Positions 37,559 to 50,898 of a DNA stretch of 64,000 nt are shown piece after piece (the first letter of the stretch is position 1; each line of letters opens with the position of its first letter). Position numbers and translations under genes: made by a program. This stretch comes from Auanema rhodensis (taxonomy: Eukaryota; Nematoda; Chromadorea; Rhabditida; Rhabditidae), in contig OZ059897.1 in assembly GCA_964057225.1 (NCBI GenBank), positions 21,080,001 to 21,144,000 of the forward strand, read 5' to 3'. The notes below the pieces were generated by a model that was not told the DNA's origin, ran no database searches, and was given only the letters and a program-made list of their open reading frames with translations.

Positions 37559-39313
37559 AAAAATTAGTTATGATCGTTTGAAAAATGATGCATTAGTGTA
37601 TGTTGAGTTTTCATGTACACTCAACATTGCTTCCAAAAACATTTTGACAAAAATTTTTTCGAAAAATTTCAAAATAATTTAGCAAAAAGTAGATGTTTTT
37701 AGATTCCTTTTTTCAAAGCAAAGACGATGGACAATGTTATTCAACGAAAAAATCATATCTTCAGGGTGAAAATCGAGGATATAAGTGTAAACTTATATCA
37801 GTTGATATCTCGGTGCATTTTTAAGCTAGCGCAAATCTGATAACACAGATCGACGCAGCTTAAAAATCCGCATCGAATGCACTATACTACATTGAGAAAA
37901 GCTTAATACAAAAATTAGTTATGATCGTTTGAAAAATGATGCATTAGTGTATGTTGAGTTTCCATGTACACTCAACATTGCTTCCAAAAACATTTTGACA
38001 AAAATTGTTTCGAAAAATTTCAAAATAATTTAGCAAAAAGTAGATGTTTTTAGATTCCTTTTTTCAAGGCAAAGACGATGGACAATGTTATTTAACGAAA
38101 AAATTAATTCTTCAGGGTGAAAATCGAGGATATAAGTGTGAACTTATATCAGTTGATATCTCGGTGCATTTTTAAGCTAGCGCAAATCTGATAACACAGA
38201 TCGACGCAGCTTAAAAATCCGCATCGAATGCACTATACTACATTAAAAAACGCTTAATACAAAAATTAGTTATGATCGTTTGAAAAATGATGCATTAGTG
38301 TATGTTGAGTTTTCATGTACACTCAACATTGCTTCCAAAAACATTTTGACAAAAATTTTTTCGAAAAATTTCAAAATAATTTAGCAAAAAGTAGATGTTT
38401 TTAGATTCCTTTTTTCAAAGCAAAGACGATGGACAATGTTATTCAACGAAAAAATCATATCTTCAGGGTGAAAATCGAGGATATAAGTGTAAACTTATAT
38501 CAGTTGATATCTCGGTGCATTTTTAAGCTAGCGCAAATCTGATAACACAGATCGACGCAGCTTAAAAATCCGCATCGAATGCACTATACTACATTGAGAA
38601 AAGCTTAATACAAAAATTAGTTATGATCGTTTGAAAAATGATGCATTAGTGTATGTTGAGTTTCCATGTACACTCAACATTGCTTCCAAAAACATTTTGA
38701 CAAAAATTGTTTCGAAAAATTTCAAAATAATTTAGCAAAAAGTAGATGTTTTTAGATTCCTTTTTTCAAGGCAAAGACGATGGACAATGTTATTTAACGA
38801 AAAAATTAATTCTTCAGGGTGAAAATCGAGGATATAAGTGTGAACTTATATCAGTTGATATCTCGGTGCATTTTTAAGCTAGCGCAAATCTGATAACACA
38901 GATCGACGCAGCTTAAAAATCCGCATCGAATGCACTATACTACATTAAAAAACGCTTAATACAAAAATTAGTTATGATCGTTTGAAAAATGATGCATTAG
39001 TGTATGTTGAGTTTTCATGTACACTCAACATTGCTTCCAAAAACATTTTGACAAAAATTTTTTCGAAAAATTTCAAAATAATTTAGCAAAAAGTAGATGT
39101 TTTTAGATTCCTTTTTTCAAAGCAAAGACGATGGACAATGTTATTCAACGAAAAAATCATATCTTCAGGGTGAAAATCGAGGATATAAGTGTAAACTTAT
39201 ATCAGTTGATATCTCGGTGCATTTTTAAGCTAGCGCAAATCTGATAACACAGATCGACGCAGCTTAAAAATCCGCATCGAATGCACTATACTACATTGAG
39301 AAAAGCTTAATAC
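37559..39313. repeat. Chimeric R / P dimeric HOR
   Basis: Monomers 37559, 38261 and 38963 have an R 5' part (T53, A159, TCATATC) but A231 and the HindIII tail, unlike R elsewhere, which is G231. They alternate with P at 37910 and 38612, and a P-TA follows at 39314. The chimera must have arisen by exchange between 199 and 231 and then been amplified with its neighbour at a 702-bp period. Confidence 0.82.
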
Positions 39314-42300
39314 AAAAATTAGTTATGATCGTTTGAAAAATGATGCATTAGTGTATGTTGAGTTTCCATGTACACTCAACATTGCTTCCAAAAACATTTT
39401 GACAAAAATTGTTTCGAAAAATTTCAAAATAATTTAGCAAAAAGTAGATGTTTTTAGATTCCTTTTTTCAAGGCAAAGACGATGGACAATGTTATTTAAC
39501 GAAAAAATTAATTCTTCAGGGTGAAAATCGAGGATATAAGTGTGAACTTATATCAGTTGATATCTCGGTGCATTTTTAAGCTAGCGTAAATCTGATAACA
39601 CAAATCGACGCAGCTTAAAAATCCGCATCGAATGCACTATACTACATTGAGAAAAGCTTAATACAAAAATTAGTTATGATCGTTTGAAAAATGATGCATT
39701 AGTGTATGTTGAGTTTCCATGTACACTCAACATTGCTTCCAAAAACATTTTGACAAAAATTGTTTCGAAAAATTTCAAAATAATTTAGCAAAAAGTAGAT
39801 GTTTTTAGATTCCTTTTTTCAAGGCAAAGACGATGGACAATGTTATTTAACGAAAAAATTAATTCTTCAGGGTGAAAATCGAGGATATAAGTGTGAACTT
39901 ATATCAGTTGATATCTCGGTGCATTTTTAAGCTAGCGCAAATCTGATAACACAGATCGACGCAGCTTAAAAATCCGCATCGAATGCACTATACTACATTA
40001 AAAAACGCTTAATACAAAAATTAGTTATGATCGTTTGAAAAATGATGCATTAGTGTATGTTGAGTTTCCATGTACACTCAACATTGCTTCCAAAAACATT
40101 TTGACAAAAATTTTTTCGAAAAATTTCAAAATAATTTAGCAAAAAGTAGATGTTTTTAGATTCCTTTTTTCAAAGCAAAGACGATGGACAATGTTATTCA
40201 ACGAAAAAATTAATTCTTCAGGGTGAAAATCGAGGATATAAGTGTGAACTTATATCAGTTGATATCTCGGTGCATTTTTAAGCTAGCGTAAATCTGATAA
40301 CACAAATCGACGCAGCTTAAAAATCCGGATCGAATGCACTATACTACATTAAGAAACGCTTGATACAAAAATTAGTTATGATCGTTTGAAAAATGATGCA
40401 TTAGTGTATGTTGAGTTTCCATGTACACTCAACATTGCTTCCAAAAACATTTTGACAAAAATTTTTTCGAAAAATTTCAAAATAATTTAGCAAAAAGTAG
40501 ATGTTTTTAGATTCCTTTTTTCAAGGCAAAGACGATGGACAATGTTATTCAACGAAAAAATTAATTCTTCAGGGTGAAAATCGAGGATATAAGAGTGAAC
40601 TTATATCAGTTGATATCTCGGTGCATTTTTAAGCTAGCGCAAATCTGATAACACAGATCGACGCAGCTTAAAAATCCGGATCGATTGCACTATACTACAT
40701 TAAGAAACGCTTGATACAAAAATTAGTTATGATCGTTTGAAAAATGATGCATTAGTGTATGTTGAGTTTCCATGTACACTCAACATTGCTTCCAAAAACA
40801 TTTTGACAAAAATTTTTTCGAAAAATTTCAAAATAATTTAGCAAAAAGTAGATGTTTTTAGATTCCTTTTTTCAAGGCAAAGACGATGGACAATGTTATT
40901 CAACGAAAAAATTAATTCTTCAGGGTGAAAATCGAGGATATAAGTGTGAACTTATATCAGTTGATATCTCGGTGCATTTTTAAGCTAGCGCAAATCTGAT
41001 AACACAGATCGACGCAGCTTAAAAATCCGCATCGAATGCACTATACTACATTGAAGAACGCTTAATACAAAAATTAGTTATGATCGTTTGAAAAATGATG
41101 CATTAGTGTATGTTGAGTTTCCATGTACACTCAACATTGCTTCCAAAAACATTTTGACAAAAATTGTTTCGAAAAATTTCAAAATAATTTAGCAAAAAGT
41201 AGATGTTTTTAGATTCCTTTTTTCAAGGCAAAGACGATGGACAATGTTATTTAACGAAAAAATTAATTCTTCAGGGTGAAAATCGAGGATATAAGTGTGA
41301 ACTTATATCAGTTGATATCTCGGTGCATTTTTAAGCTAGCGCAAATCTGATAACACAGATCGACGCAGCTTAAAAATCCGCATCGAATGCACTATACTAC
41401 ATTAAAAAACGCTTAATACAAAAATTAGTTATGATCGTTTGAAAAATGATGCATTAGTGTATGTTGAGTTTCCATGTACACTCAACATTGCTTCCAAAAA
41501 CATTTTGACAAAAATTTTTTCGAAAAATTTCAAAATAATTTAGCAAAAAGTAGATGTTTTTAGATTCCTTTTTTCAAGGCAAAGACGATGGACAATGTTA
41601 TTTAACGAAAAAATTAATTCTTCAGGGTGAAAATCGAGGATATAAGTGTGAACTTATATCAGTTGATATCTCGGTGCATTTTTAAGCTAGCGTAAATCTG
41701 ATAACACAAATCGACGCAGCTTAAAAATCCGCATCGAATGCACTATACTACATTGAGAAAAGCTTAATACAAAAATTAGTTATGATCGTTTGAAAAATGA
41801 TGCATTAGTGTATGTTGAGTTTCCATGTACACTCAACATTGCTTCCAAAAACATTTTGACAAAAATTGTTTCGAAAAATTTCAAAATAATTTAGCAAAAA
41901 GTAGATGTTTTTAGATTCCTTTTTTCAAGGCAAAGACGATGGACAATGTTATTTAACGAAAAAATTAATTCTTCAGGGTGAAAATCGAGGATATAAGTGT
42001 GAACTTATATCAGTTGATATCTCGGTGCATTTTTAAGCTAGCGCAAATCTGATAACACAGATCGACGCAGCTTAAAAATCCGCATCGAATGCACTATACT
42101 ACATTAAAAAACGCTTAATACAAAAATTAGTTATGATCGTTTGAAAAATGATGCATTAGTGTATGTTGAGTTTCCATGTACACTCAACATTGCTTCCAAA
42201 AACATTTTGACAAAAATTTTTTCGAAAAATTTCAAAATAATTTAGCAAAAAGTAGATGTTTTTAGATTCCTTTTTTCAAAGCAAAGACGATGGACAATGT

Positions 42301-42472
42301 TATTCAACGAAAAAATTAATTCTTCAGGGTGAAAATCGAGGATATAAGTGTGAACTTATATCAGTTGATATCTCGGTGCATTTTTAAGCTAGCGTAAATC
42401 TGATAACACAAATCGACGCAGCTTAAAAATCCGCATCGAATGCACAATACTACATTGAGAAAAGCTTAATAC
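39314..42472. repeat. Long duplication, copy 2 (monomers 113-121)
   Basis: It matches 33347-36505 monomer by monomer: P-TA, P, Q-TA/G313, W (40367), C313/GAAGAACG (40718), P, V, P, Q-TA. The last monomer (42122) diverges at its end, with private CACAATACT and a HindIII tail. Offset is 5967 bp, exactly 17 monomers. Confidence 0.82.
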
Positions 42473-44578
42473 AAAAATTAGTTATGATCGTTTGAAAAAT
42501 GATGCATTAGTGTATGTTGAGTTTCCATGTACACTCAACATTGCTTCCAAAAACATTTTGACAAAAATTTTTTCGAAAAATTTCAAAATAATTTAGCAAA
42601 AAGTAGATGTTTTTAGATTCCTTTTTTCAAAGCAAAGACGATGGACAATGTTATTCAACGAAAAAATTAATTCTTCAGGGTGAAAATCGAGGATATAAGT
42701 GTGAACTTATATCAGTTGATATCTCGGTGCATTTTTAAGCTAGCGCAAATCTGATAACACAGATCGACGCAGCTTAAAAATCCGCATCGAATGCACTATA
42801 CTACATTAAAAAACGCTTAATACAAAAATTAGTTATGATCGTTTGAAAAATGATGCATTAGTGTATGTTGAGTTTCCATGTACACTCAACATTGCTTCCA
42901 AAAACATTTTGACAAAAATTTTTTCGAAAAATTTCAAAATAATTTAGCAAAAAGTAGATGTTTTTAGATTCCTTTTTTCAAAGCAAAGACGATGGACAAT
43001 GTTATTCAACGAAAAAATTAATTCTTCAGGGTGAAAATCGAGGATATAAGTGTGAACTTATATCAGTTGATATCTCGGTGCATTTTTAAGCTAGCGTAAA
43101 TCTGATAACACAAATCGACGCAGCTTAAAAATCCGCATCGAATGCACTATACTACATTGAGAAAAGCTTAATACAAAAATTAGTTATGATCGTTTGAAAA
43201 ATGATGCATTAGTGTATGTTGAGTTTCCATGTACACTCAACATTGCTTCCAAAAACATTTTGACAAAAATTGTTTCGAAAAATTTCAAAATAATTTAGCA
43301 AAAAGTAGATGTTTTTAGATTCCTTTTTTCAAGGCAAAGACGATGGACAATGTTATTTAACGAAAAAATTAATTCTTCAGGGTGAAAATCGAGGATATAA
43401 GTGTAAACTTATATCAGTTGATATCTCGGTGCATTTTTAAGCTAGCGCAAATCTGATAACACAGATCGACGCAGCTTAAAAATCCGCATCGAATGCACTA
43501 TACTACATTGAGAAACGCTTAATACAAAAATTAGTTATGATCGTTTGAAAAATGATGCATTAGTGTATGTTGAGTTTCCATGTACACTCAACATTGCTTC
43601 CAAAAACATTTTGACAAAAATTTTTTCGAAAAATTTCAAAATAATTTAGCAAAAAGTAGATGTTTTTAGATTCCTTTTTTCAAAGCAAAGACGATGGACA
43701 ATGTTATTCAACGAAAAAATTAATTCTTCAGGGTGAAAATCGAGGATATAAGTGTGAACTTATATCAGTTGATATCTCGGTGCATTTTTAAGCTAGCGCA
43801 AATCTGATAACACAGATCGACGCAGCTTAAAAATCCGCATCGAATGCACTATACTACATTAAAAAACGCTTAATACAAAAATTAGTTATGATCGTTTGAA
43901 AAATGATGCATTAGTGTATGTTGAGTTTCCATGTACACTCAACATTGCTTCCAAAAACATTTTGACAAAAATTTTTTCGAAAAATTTCAAAATAATTTAG
44001 CAAAAAGTAGATGTTTTTAGATTCCTTTTTTCAAAGCAAAGACGATGGACAATGTTATTCAACGAAAAAATTAATTCTTCAGGGTGAAAATCGAGGATAT
44101 AAGTGTGAACTTATATCAGTTGATATCTCGGTGCATTTTTAAGCTAGCGTAAATCTGATAACACAAATCGACGCAGCTTAAAAATCCGCATCGAATGCAC
44201 TATACTACATTGAGAAAAGCTTAATACAAAAATTAGTTATGATCGTTTGAAAAATGATGCATTAGTGTATGTTGAGTTTCCATGTACACTCAACATTGCT
44301 TCCAAAAACATTTTGACAAAAATTGTTTCGAAAAATTTCAAAATAATTTAGCAAAAAGTAGATGTTTTTAGATTCCTTTTTTCAAGGCAAAGACGATGGA
44401 CAATGTTATTTAACGAAAAAATTAATTCTTCAGGGTGAAAATCGAGGATATAAGTGTAAACTTATATCAGTTGATATCTCGGTGCATTTTTAAGCTAGCG
44501 CAAATCTGATAACACAGATCGACGCAGCTTAAAAATCCGCATCGAATGCACTATACTACATTGAGAAACGCTTAATAC
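42473..44578. repeat. Trimeric HOR Q, Q-TA, P-A (1053 bp x 2)
   Basis: Units 42473-43525 and 43526-44578. Each is Q with AAAAAACG tail, then Q-TA with HindIII tail, then P-A with GAGAAACG tail. I saw no difference between the two units at the diagnostic sites. Confidence 0.83.
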
Positions 44579-46686
44579 AAAAATTAGTTATGATCGTTTG
44601 AAAAATGATGCATTAGTGTATGTTGAGTTTCCATGTACACTCAACATTGCTTCCAAAAACATTTTGACAAAAATTTTTTCGAAAAATTTCAAAATAATTT
44701 AGCAAAAAGTAGATGTTTTTAGATTCCTTTTTTCAAAGCAAAGACGATGGACAATGTTATTCAACGAAAAAATTAATTCTTCAGGGTGAAAATCGAGGAT
44801 ATAAGTGTGAACTTATATCAGTTGATATCTCGGTGCATTTTTAAGCTAGCGCAAATCTGATAACACAGATCGACGCAGCTTAAAAATCCGCATCGAATGC
44901 ACTATACTACATTAAAAAACGCTTAATACAAAAATTAGTTATGATCGTTTGAAAAATGATGCATTAGTGTATGTTGAGTTTTCATGTACACTCAACATTG
45001 CTTCCAAAAACATTTTGACAAAAATTTTTTCGAAAAATTTCAAAATAATTTAGCAAAAAGTAGATGTTTTTAGATTCCTTTTTTCAAAGCAAAGACGATG
45101 GACAATGTTATTCAACGAAAAAATCATATCTTCAGGGTGAAAATCGAGGATATAAGTGTGAACTTATATCAGTTGATATCTCGGTGCATTTTTAAGCTAG
45201 CGCAAATCTGATAACACAGATCGACGCAGCTTAAAAATCCGCATCGAATGCACTATACTACATTGAGAAACGCTTAATACAAAAATTAGTTATGATCGTT
45301 TGAAAAATGATGCATTAGTGTATGTTGAGTTTCCATGTACACTCAACATTGCTTCCAAAAACATTTTGACAAAAATTTTTTTCGAAAAATTTCAAGATAA
45401 TTTAGCAAAAAGTAGATGTTTTTAGATTCCTTTTTTCAAGGCAAAGACGATGGACAATGTTATTTAACGAAAAAATTAATTCTTCAGGGTGAAAATCGAG
45501 GATATAAGTGTAAACTTATATCAGTTGATATCTCGGTGCATTTTTAAGCTAGCGCAAATCTGATAACACAGATCGACGCAGCTTAAAAATCCGCATCGAA
45601 TGCACTATACTACATTGAGAAACGCTTAATACAAAAATTAGTTATGATCGTTTGAAAAATGATGCATTAGTGTATGTTGAGTTTCCATGTACACTCAACA
45701 TTGCTTCCAAAAACATTTTGACAAAAATTTTTTCGAAAAATTTCAAAATAATTTAGCAAAAAGTAGATGTTTTTAGATTCCTTTTTTCAAAGCAAAGACG
45801 ATGGACAATGTTATTCAACGAAAAAATTAATTCTTCAGGGTGAAAATCGAGGATATAAGTGTGAACTTATATCAGTTGATATCTCGGTGCATTTTTAAGC
45901 TAGCGCAAATCTGATAACACAGATCGACGCAGCTTAAAAATCCGCATCGAATGCACTATACTACATTAAAAAACGCTTAATACAAAAATTAGTTATGATC
46001 GTTTGAAAAATGATGCATTAGTGTATGTTGAGTTTTCATGTACACTCAACATTGCTTCCAAAAACATTTTGACAAAAATTTTTTCGAAAAATTTCAAAAT
46101 AATTTAGCAAAAAGTAGATGTTTTTAGATTCCTTTTTTCAAAGCAAAGACGATGGACAATGTTATTCAACGAAAAAATCATATCTTCAAGGTGAAAATCG
46201 AGGATATAAGTGTGAACTTATATCAGTTGATATCTCGGTGCATTTTTAAGCTAGCGCAAATCTGATAACACAGATCGACGCAGCTTAAAAATCCGCATCG
46301 AATGCACTATACTACATTGAGAAACGCTTAATACAAAAATTAGTTATGATCGTTTGAAAAATGATGCATTAGTGTATGTTGAGTTTCCATGTACACTCAA
46401 CATTGCTTCCAAAAACATTTTGACAAAAATTTTTTTCGAAAAATTTCAAGATAATTTAGCAAAAAGTAGATGTTTTTAGATTCCTTTTTTCAAGGCAAAG
46501 ACGATGGACAATGTTATTTAACGAAAAAATTAATTCTTCAGGGTGAAAATCGAGGATATAAGTGTAAACTTATATCAGTTGATATCTCGGTGCATTTTTA
46601 AGCTAGCGCAAATCTGATAACACAGATCGACGCAGCTTAAAAATCCGCATCGAATGCACTATACTACATTGAGAAACGCTTAATAC
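44579..46686. repeat. Trimeric HOR Q-R-S (1054 bp x 2)
   Basis: Units 44579-45632 and 45633-46686, each ending with a 352-bp S monomer, so each is 1054 bp. One private change was seen, TTCAAGGTG in the R at 45984. The module recurs singly at 23518, 25274, 51250, 54059, 57571 and 60380. Confidence 0.85.
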
Positions 46687-49600
46687 AAAAATTAGTTATG
46701 ATCGTTTGAAAAATGATGCATTAGTGTATGTTGAGTTTCCATGTACACTCAACATTGCTTCCAAAAACATTTTGACAAAAATTTTTTCGAAAAATTTCAA
46801 AATAATTTAGCAAAAAGTAGATGTCTTTAGATTCCTTTTTTCAAGGCAAAGACGATGGACAATGTTATTCAACGAAAAAATTAATTCTTCAGGGTGAAAA
46901 TCGAGGATATAAGTGTAAACTTATATCAGTTGATATCTCGGTGCATTTTTAAGCTAGCGCAAATCTGATAACACCGATCGACGCAGCTTAAAAATCCGCA
47001 TCGAATGCACTATACTACATTGAGAAACGCTTAATACAAAAATTAGTTATGATCGTTTGAAAAATGATGCATTAGTGTATGTTGAGTTTCCATGTACACT
47101 CAACATTGCTTCCAAAAACATTTTGACAAAAATTGTTTCGAAAAATTTCAAAATAATTTAGCAAAAAGTAGATGTTTTTAGATTCCTTTTTTCAAGGCAA
47201 AGACGATGGACAATGTTATTTAACGAAAAAATTAATTCTTCAGGGTGAAAATCGAGGATATAAGTGTAAACTTATATCAGTTGATATCTCGGTGCATTTT
47301 TAAGCTAGCGCAAATCTGATAACACAGATCGACGCAGCTTAAAAATCCGCATCGAATGCACTATACTACATTGAGAAACGCTTAATACAAAAATTAGTTA
47401 TGATCGTTTGAAAAATGATGCATTAGTGTATGTTGAGTTTCCATGTACACTCAACATTGCTTCCAAAAACATTTTGACAAAAATTTTTTCGAAAAATTTC
47501 AAAATAATTTAGCAAAAAGTAGATGTTTTTAGATTCCTTTTTTCAAAGCAAAGACGATGGACAATGTTATTCAACGAAAAAATTATATCTTCAGGGTGAA
47601 AATCGAGGATATAAGTGTGAACTTATATCAGTTGATATCTCGGTGCATTTTTAAGCTAGCGCAAATCTGATAACACAGATCGACGCAGCTTAAAAATCCG
47701 CATCGAATGCACTATACTACATTGAGAAACGCTTAATACAAAAATTAGTTATGATCGTTTGAAAAATGATGCATTAGTGTATGTTGAGTTTCCATGTACA
47801 CTCAACATTGCTTCCAAAAACATTTTGACAAAAATTTTTTCGAAAAATTTCAAGATAATTTAGCAAAAAGTAGATGTTTTTAGATTCCTTTTTTTAAGGC
47901 AAAGACGATGGACAATGTTATTTAACGAAAAAATTAATTCTTCAGGGTGAAAATCGAGGATATAAGTGTAAACTTATATCAGTTGATATCTCGGTGCATT
48001 TTTAAGCTAGCGCAAATCTGATAACACAGATCGACGCAGCTTAAAAATCCGCATCGAATGCACTATACTACATTGAGAAACGCTTAATACAAAAATTAGT
48101 TATGATCGTTTGAAAAATGATGCATTAGTGTATGTTGAGTTTCCATGTACACTCAACATTGCTTCCAAAAACATTTTGACAAAAATTTTTTCGAAAAATT
48201 TCAAAATAATTTAGCAAAAAGTAGATGTCTTTAGATTCCTTTTTTCAAGGCAAAGACGATGGACAATGTTATTCAACGAAAAAATTAATTCTTCAGGGTG
48301 AAAATCGAGGATATAAGTGTAAACTTATATCAGTTGATATCTCGGTGCATTTTTAAGCTAGCGCAAATCTGATAACACAGATCGACGCAGCTTAAAAATC
48401 CGCATCGAATGCACTATACTACATTGAGAAAAGCTTAATACAAAAATTAGTTATGATCGTTTGAAAAATGATGCATTAGTGTATGTTGAGTTTCCATGTA
48501 CACTCAACATTGCTTCCAAAAACATTTTGACAAAAATTGTTTCGAAAAATTTCAAAATAATTTAGCAAAAAGTAGAAGTTTTTAGATTCCTTTTTTCAAG
48601 GCAAAGACGATGGACAATGTTATTTAACGAAAAAATTAATTCTTCAGGGTGAAAATCGAGGATATAAGTGTGAACTTATATCAGTTGATATCTCGGTGCA
48701 TTTTTAAGCTAGCGTAAATCTGATAACACAAATCGACGCAGCTTAAAAATCCGCATCGAATGCACTATACTACATTGAGAAAAGCTTAATACAAAAATTA
48801 GTTATGATCGTTTGAAAAATGATGCATTAGTGTATGTTGAGTTTCCATGTACACTCAACATTGCTTCCAAAAACATTTTGACAAAAATTGTTTCGAAAAA
48901 TTTCAAAATAATTTAGCAAAAAGTAGATGTTTTTAGATTCCTTTTTTCAAGGCAAAGACGATGGACAATGTTATTTAACGAAAAAATTAATTCTTCAGGG
49001 TGAAAATCGAGGATATAAGTGTGAACTTATATCAGTTGATATCTCGGTGCATTTTTAAGCTAGCGCAAATCTGATAACACAGATCGACGCAGCTTAAAAA
49101 TCCGCATCGAATGCACTATACTACATTAAAAAACGCTTAATACAAAAATTAGTTATGATCGTTTGAAAAATGATGCATTAGTGTATGTTGAGTTTCCATG
49201 TACATTCAACATTGCTTCCAAAAACATTTTGACAAAAATTTTTTCGAAAAATTTCAAAATAATTTAGCAAAAAGTAGATGTTTTTAGATTCCTTTTTTCA
49301 AAGCAAAGACGATGGACAATGTTATTCAACGAAAAAATTAATTCTTCAGGGTGAAAATCGAGGATATAAGTGTGAACTTATATCAGTTGATATCTCGGTG
49401 CATTTTTAAGCTAGCGTAAATCTGATAACACAAATCGACGCAGCTTAAAAATCCGCATCGAATGCACTATACTACATTGAGAAAAGCTTAATACAAAAAT
49501 TAGTTATGATCGTTTGAAAAATGATGCATTAGTGTATGTTGAGTTTCCATGTACACTCAACATTGCTTCCAAAAACATTTTGACAAAAATGGTTTCGAAA

Positions 49601-49845
49601 AATTTCAAAATAATTTAGCAAAAAGTAGATGTTTTTAGATTCCTTTTTTCAAGGCAAAGACGATGGACAATGTTATTTAACGAAAAAATTAATTCTTCAG
49701 GGTGAAAATCGAGGATATAAGTGTAAACTTATATCAGTTGATATCTCGGTGCATTTTTAAGCTAGCGCAAATCTGATAACACAGATCGACGCAGCTTAAA
49801 AATCCGCATCGAATGCACTATACTACATTGAGAAACGCTTAATAC
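46687..49845. repeat. U, P-A, R', S', U, P-TA, P, Q-TA, P-A (134-142)
   Basis: Starts every 351 bp from 46687. The order parallels 28083-31942 except that the R'-S' pair is single here and doubled there, and one P fewer is present. Private changes: ACACCGATC in 46687, GTAGAAGTT in 48442, TACATTCAAC in 49144, and AATGGTTTCG in 49495, a second hit beside G98. Confidence 0.75.
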
Positions 49846-50898
49846 AAAAATTAGTTATGATCGTTTGAAAAATGATGCATTAGTGTATGTTGAGTTTCCA
49901 TGTACACTCAACATTGCTTCCAAAAACATTTTGACAAAAATTTTTTCGAAAAATTTCAAAATAATTTAGCAAAAAGTAGATGTTTTTAGATTCCTTTTTT
50001 CAAAGCAAAGACGATGGACAATGTTATTCAACGAAAAAATTAATTCTTCAGGGTGAAAATCGAGGATATAAGTGTGAACTTATATCAGTTGATATCTCGG
50101 TGCATTTTTAAGCTAGCGCAAATCTGATAACACAGATCGACGCAGCTTAAAAATCCGCATCGAATGCACTATACTACATTAAAAAACGCTTAATACAAAA
50201 ATTAGTTATGATCGTTTGAAAAATGATGCATTAGTGTATGTTGAGTTTTCATGTACACTCAACATTGCTTCCAAAAACATTTTGACAAAAATTTTTTCGA
50301 AAAATTTCAAAATAATTTAGCAAAAAGTAGATGTTTTTAGATTCCTTTTTTCAAAGCAAAGACGATGGACAATGTTATTCAACGAAAAAATTAATTCTTC
50401 AGGGTGAAAATCGAGGATATAAGTGTGAACTTATATCAGTTGATATCTCGGTGCATTTTTAAGCTAGCGTAAATCTGATAACACAAATCGACGCAGCTTA
50501 AAAATCCGCATCGAATGCACTATACTACATTGAGAAAAGCTTAATACAAAAATTAGTTATGATCGTTTGAAAAATGATGCATTAGTGTATGTTGAGTTTC
50601 CATGTACACTCAACATTGCTTCCAAAAACATTTTGACAAAAATTGTTTCGAAAAATTTCAAAATAATTTAGCAAAAAGTAGATGTTTTTAGATTCCTTTT
50701 TTCAAGGCAAAGACGATGGACAATGTTATTTAACGAAAAAATTAATTCTTCAGGGTGAAAATCGAGGATATAAGTGTAAACTTATATCAGTTGATATCTC
50801 GGTGCATTTTTAAGCTAGCGCAAATCTGATAACACAGATCGACGCAGCTTAAAAATCCGCATCGAATGCACTATACTACATTGAGAAACGCTTAATAC
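49846..50898. repeat. Q, recombinant R/Q-TA, P-A (monomers 143-145)
   Basis: Monomer 50197 has T53 of type R but TTAATTC, G231, T274+A290 and the HindIII tail of Q-TA. It occupies the Q-TA slot of the Q, Q-TA, P-A trimer, so a short R tract around 53 has replaced the Q sequence, or the reverse exchange occurred. Confidence 0.75.
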
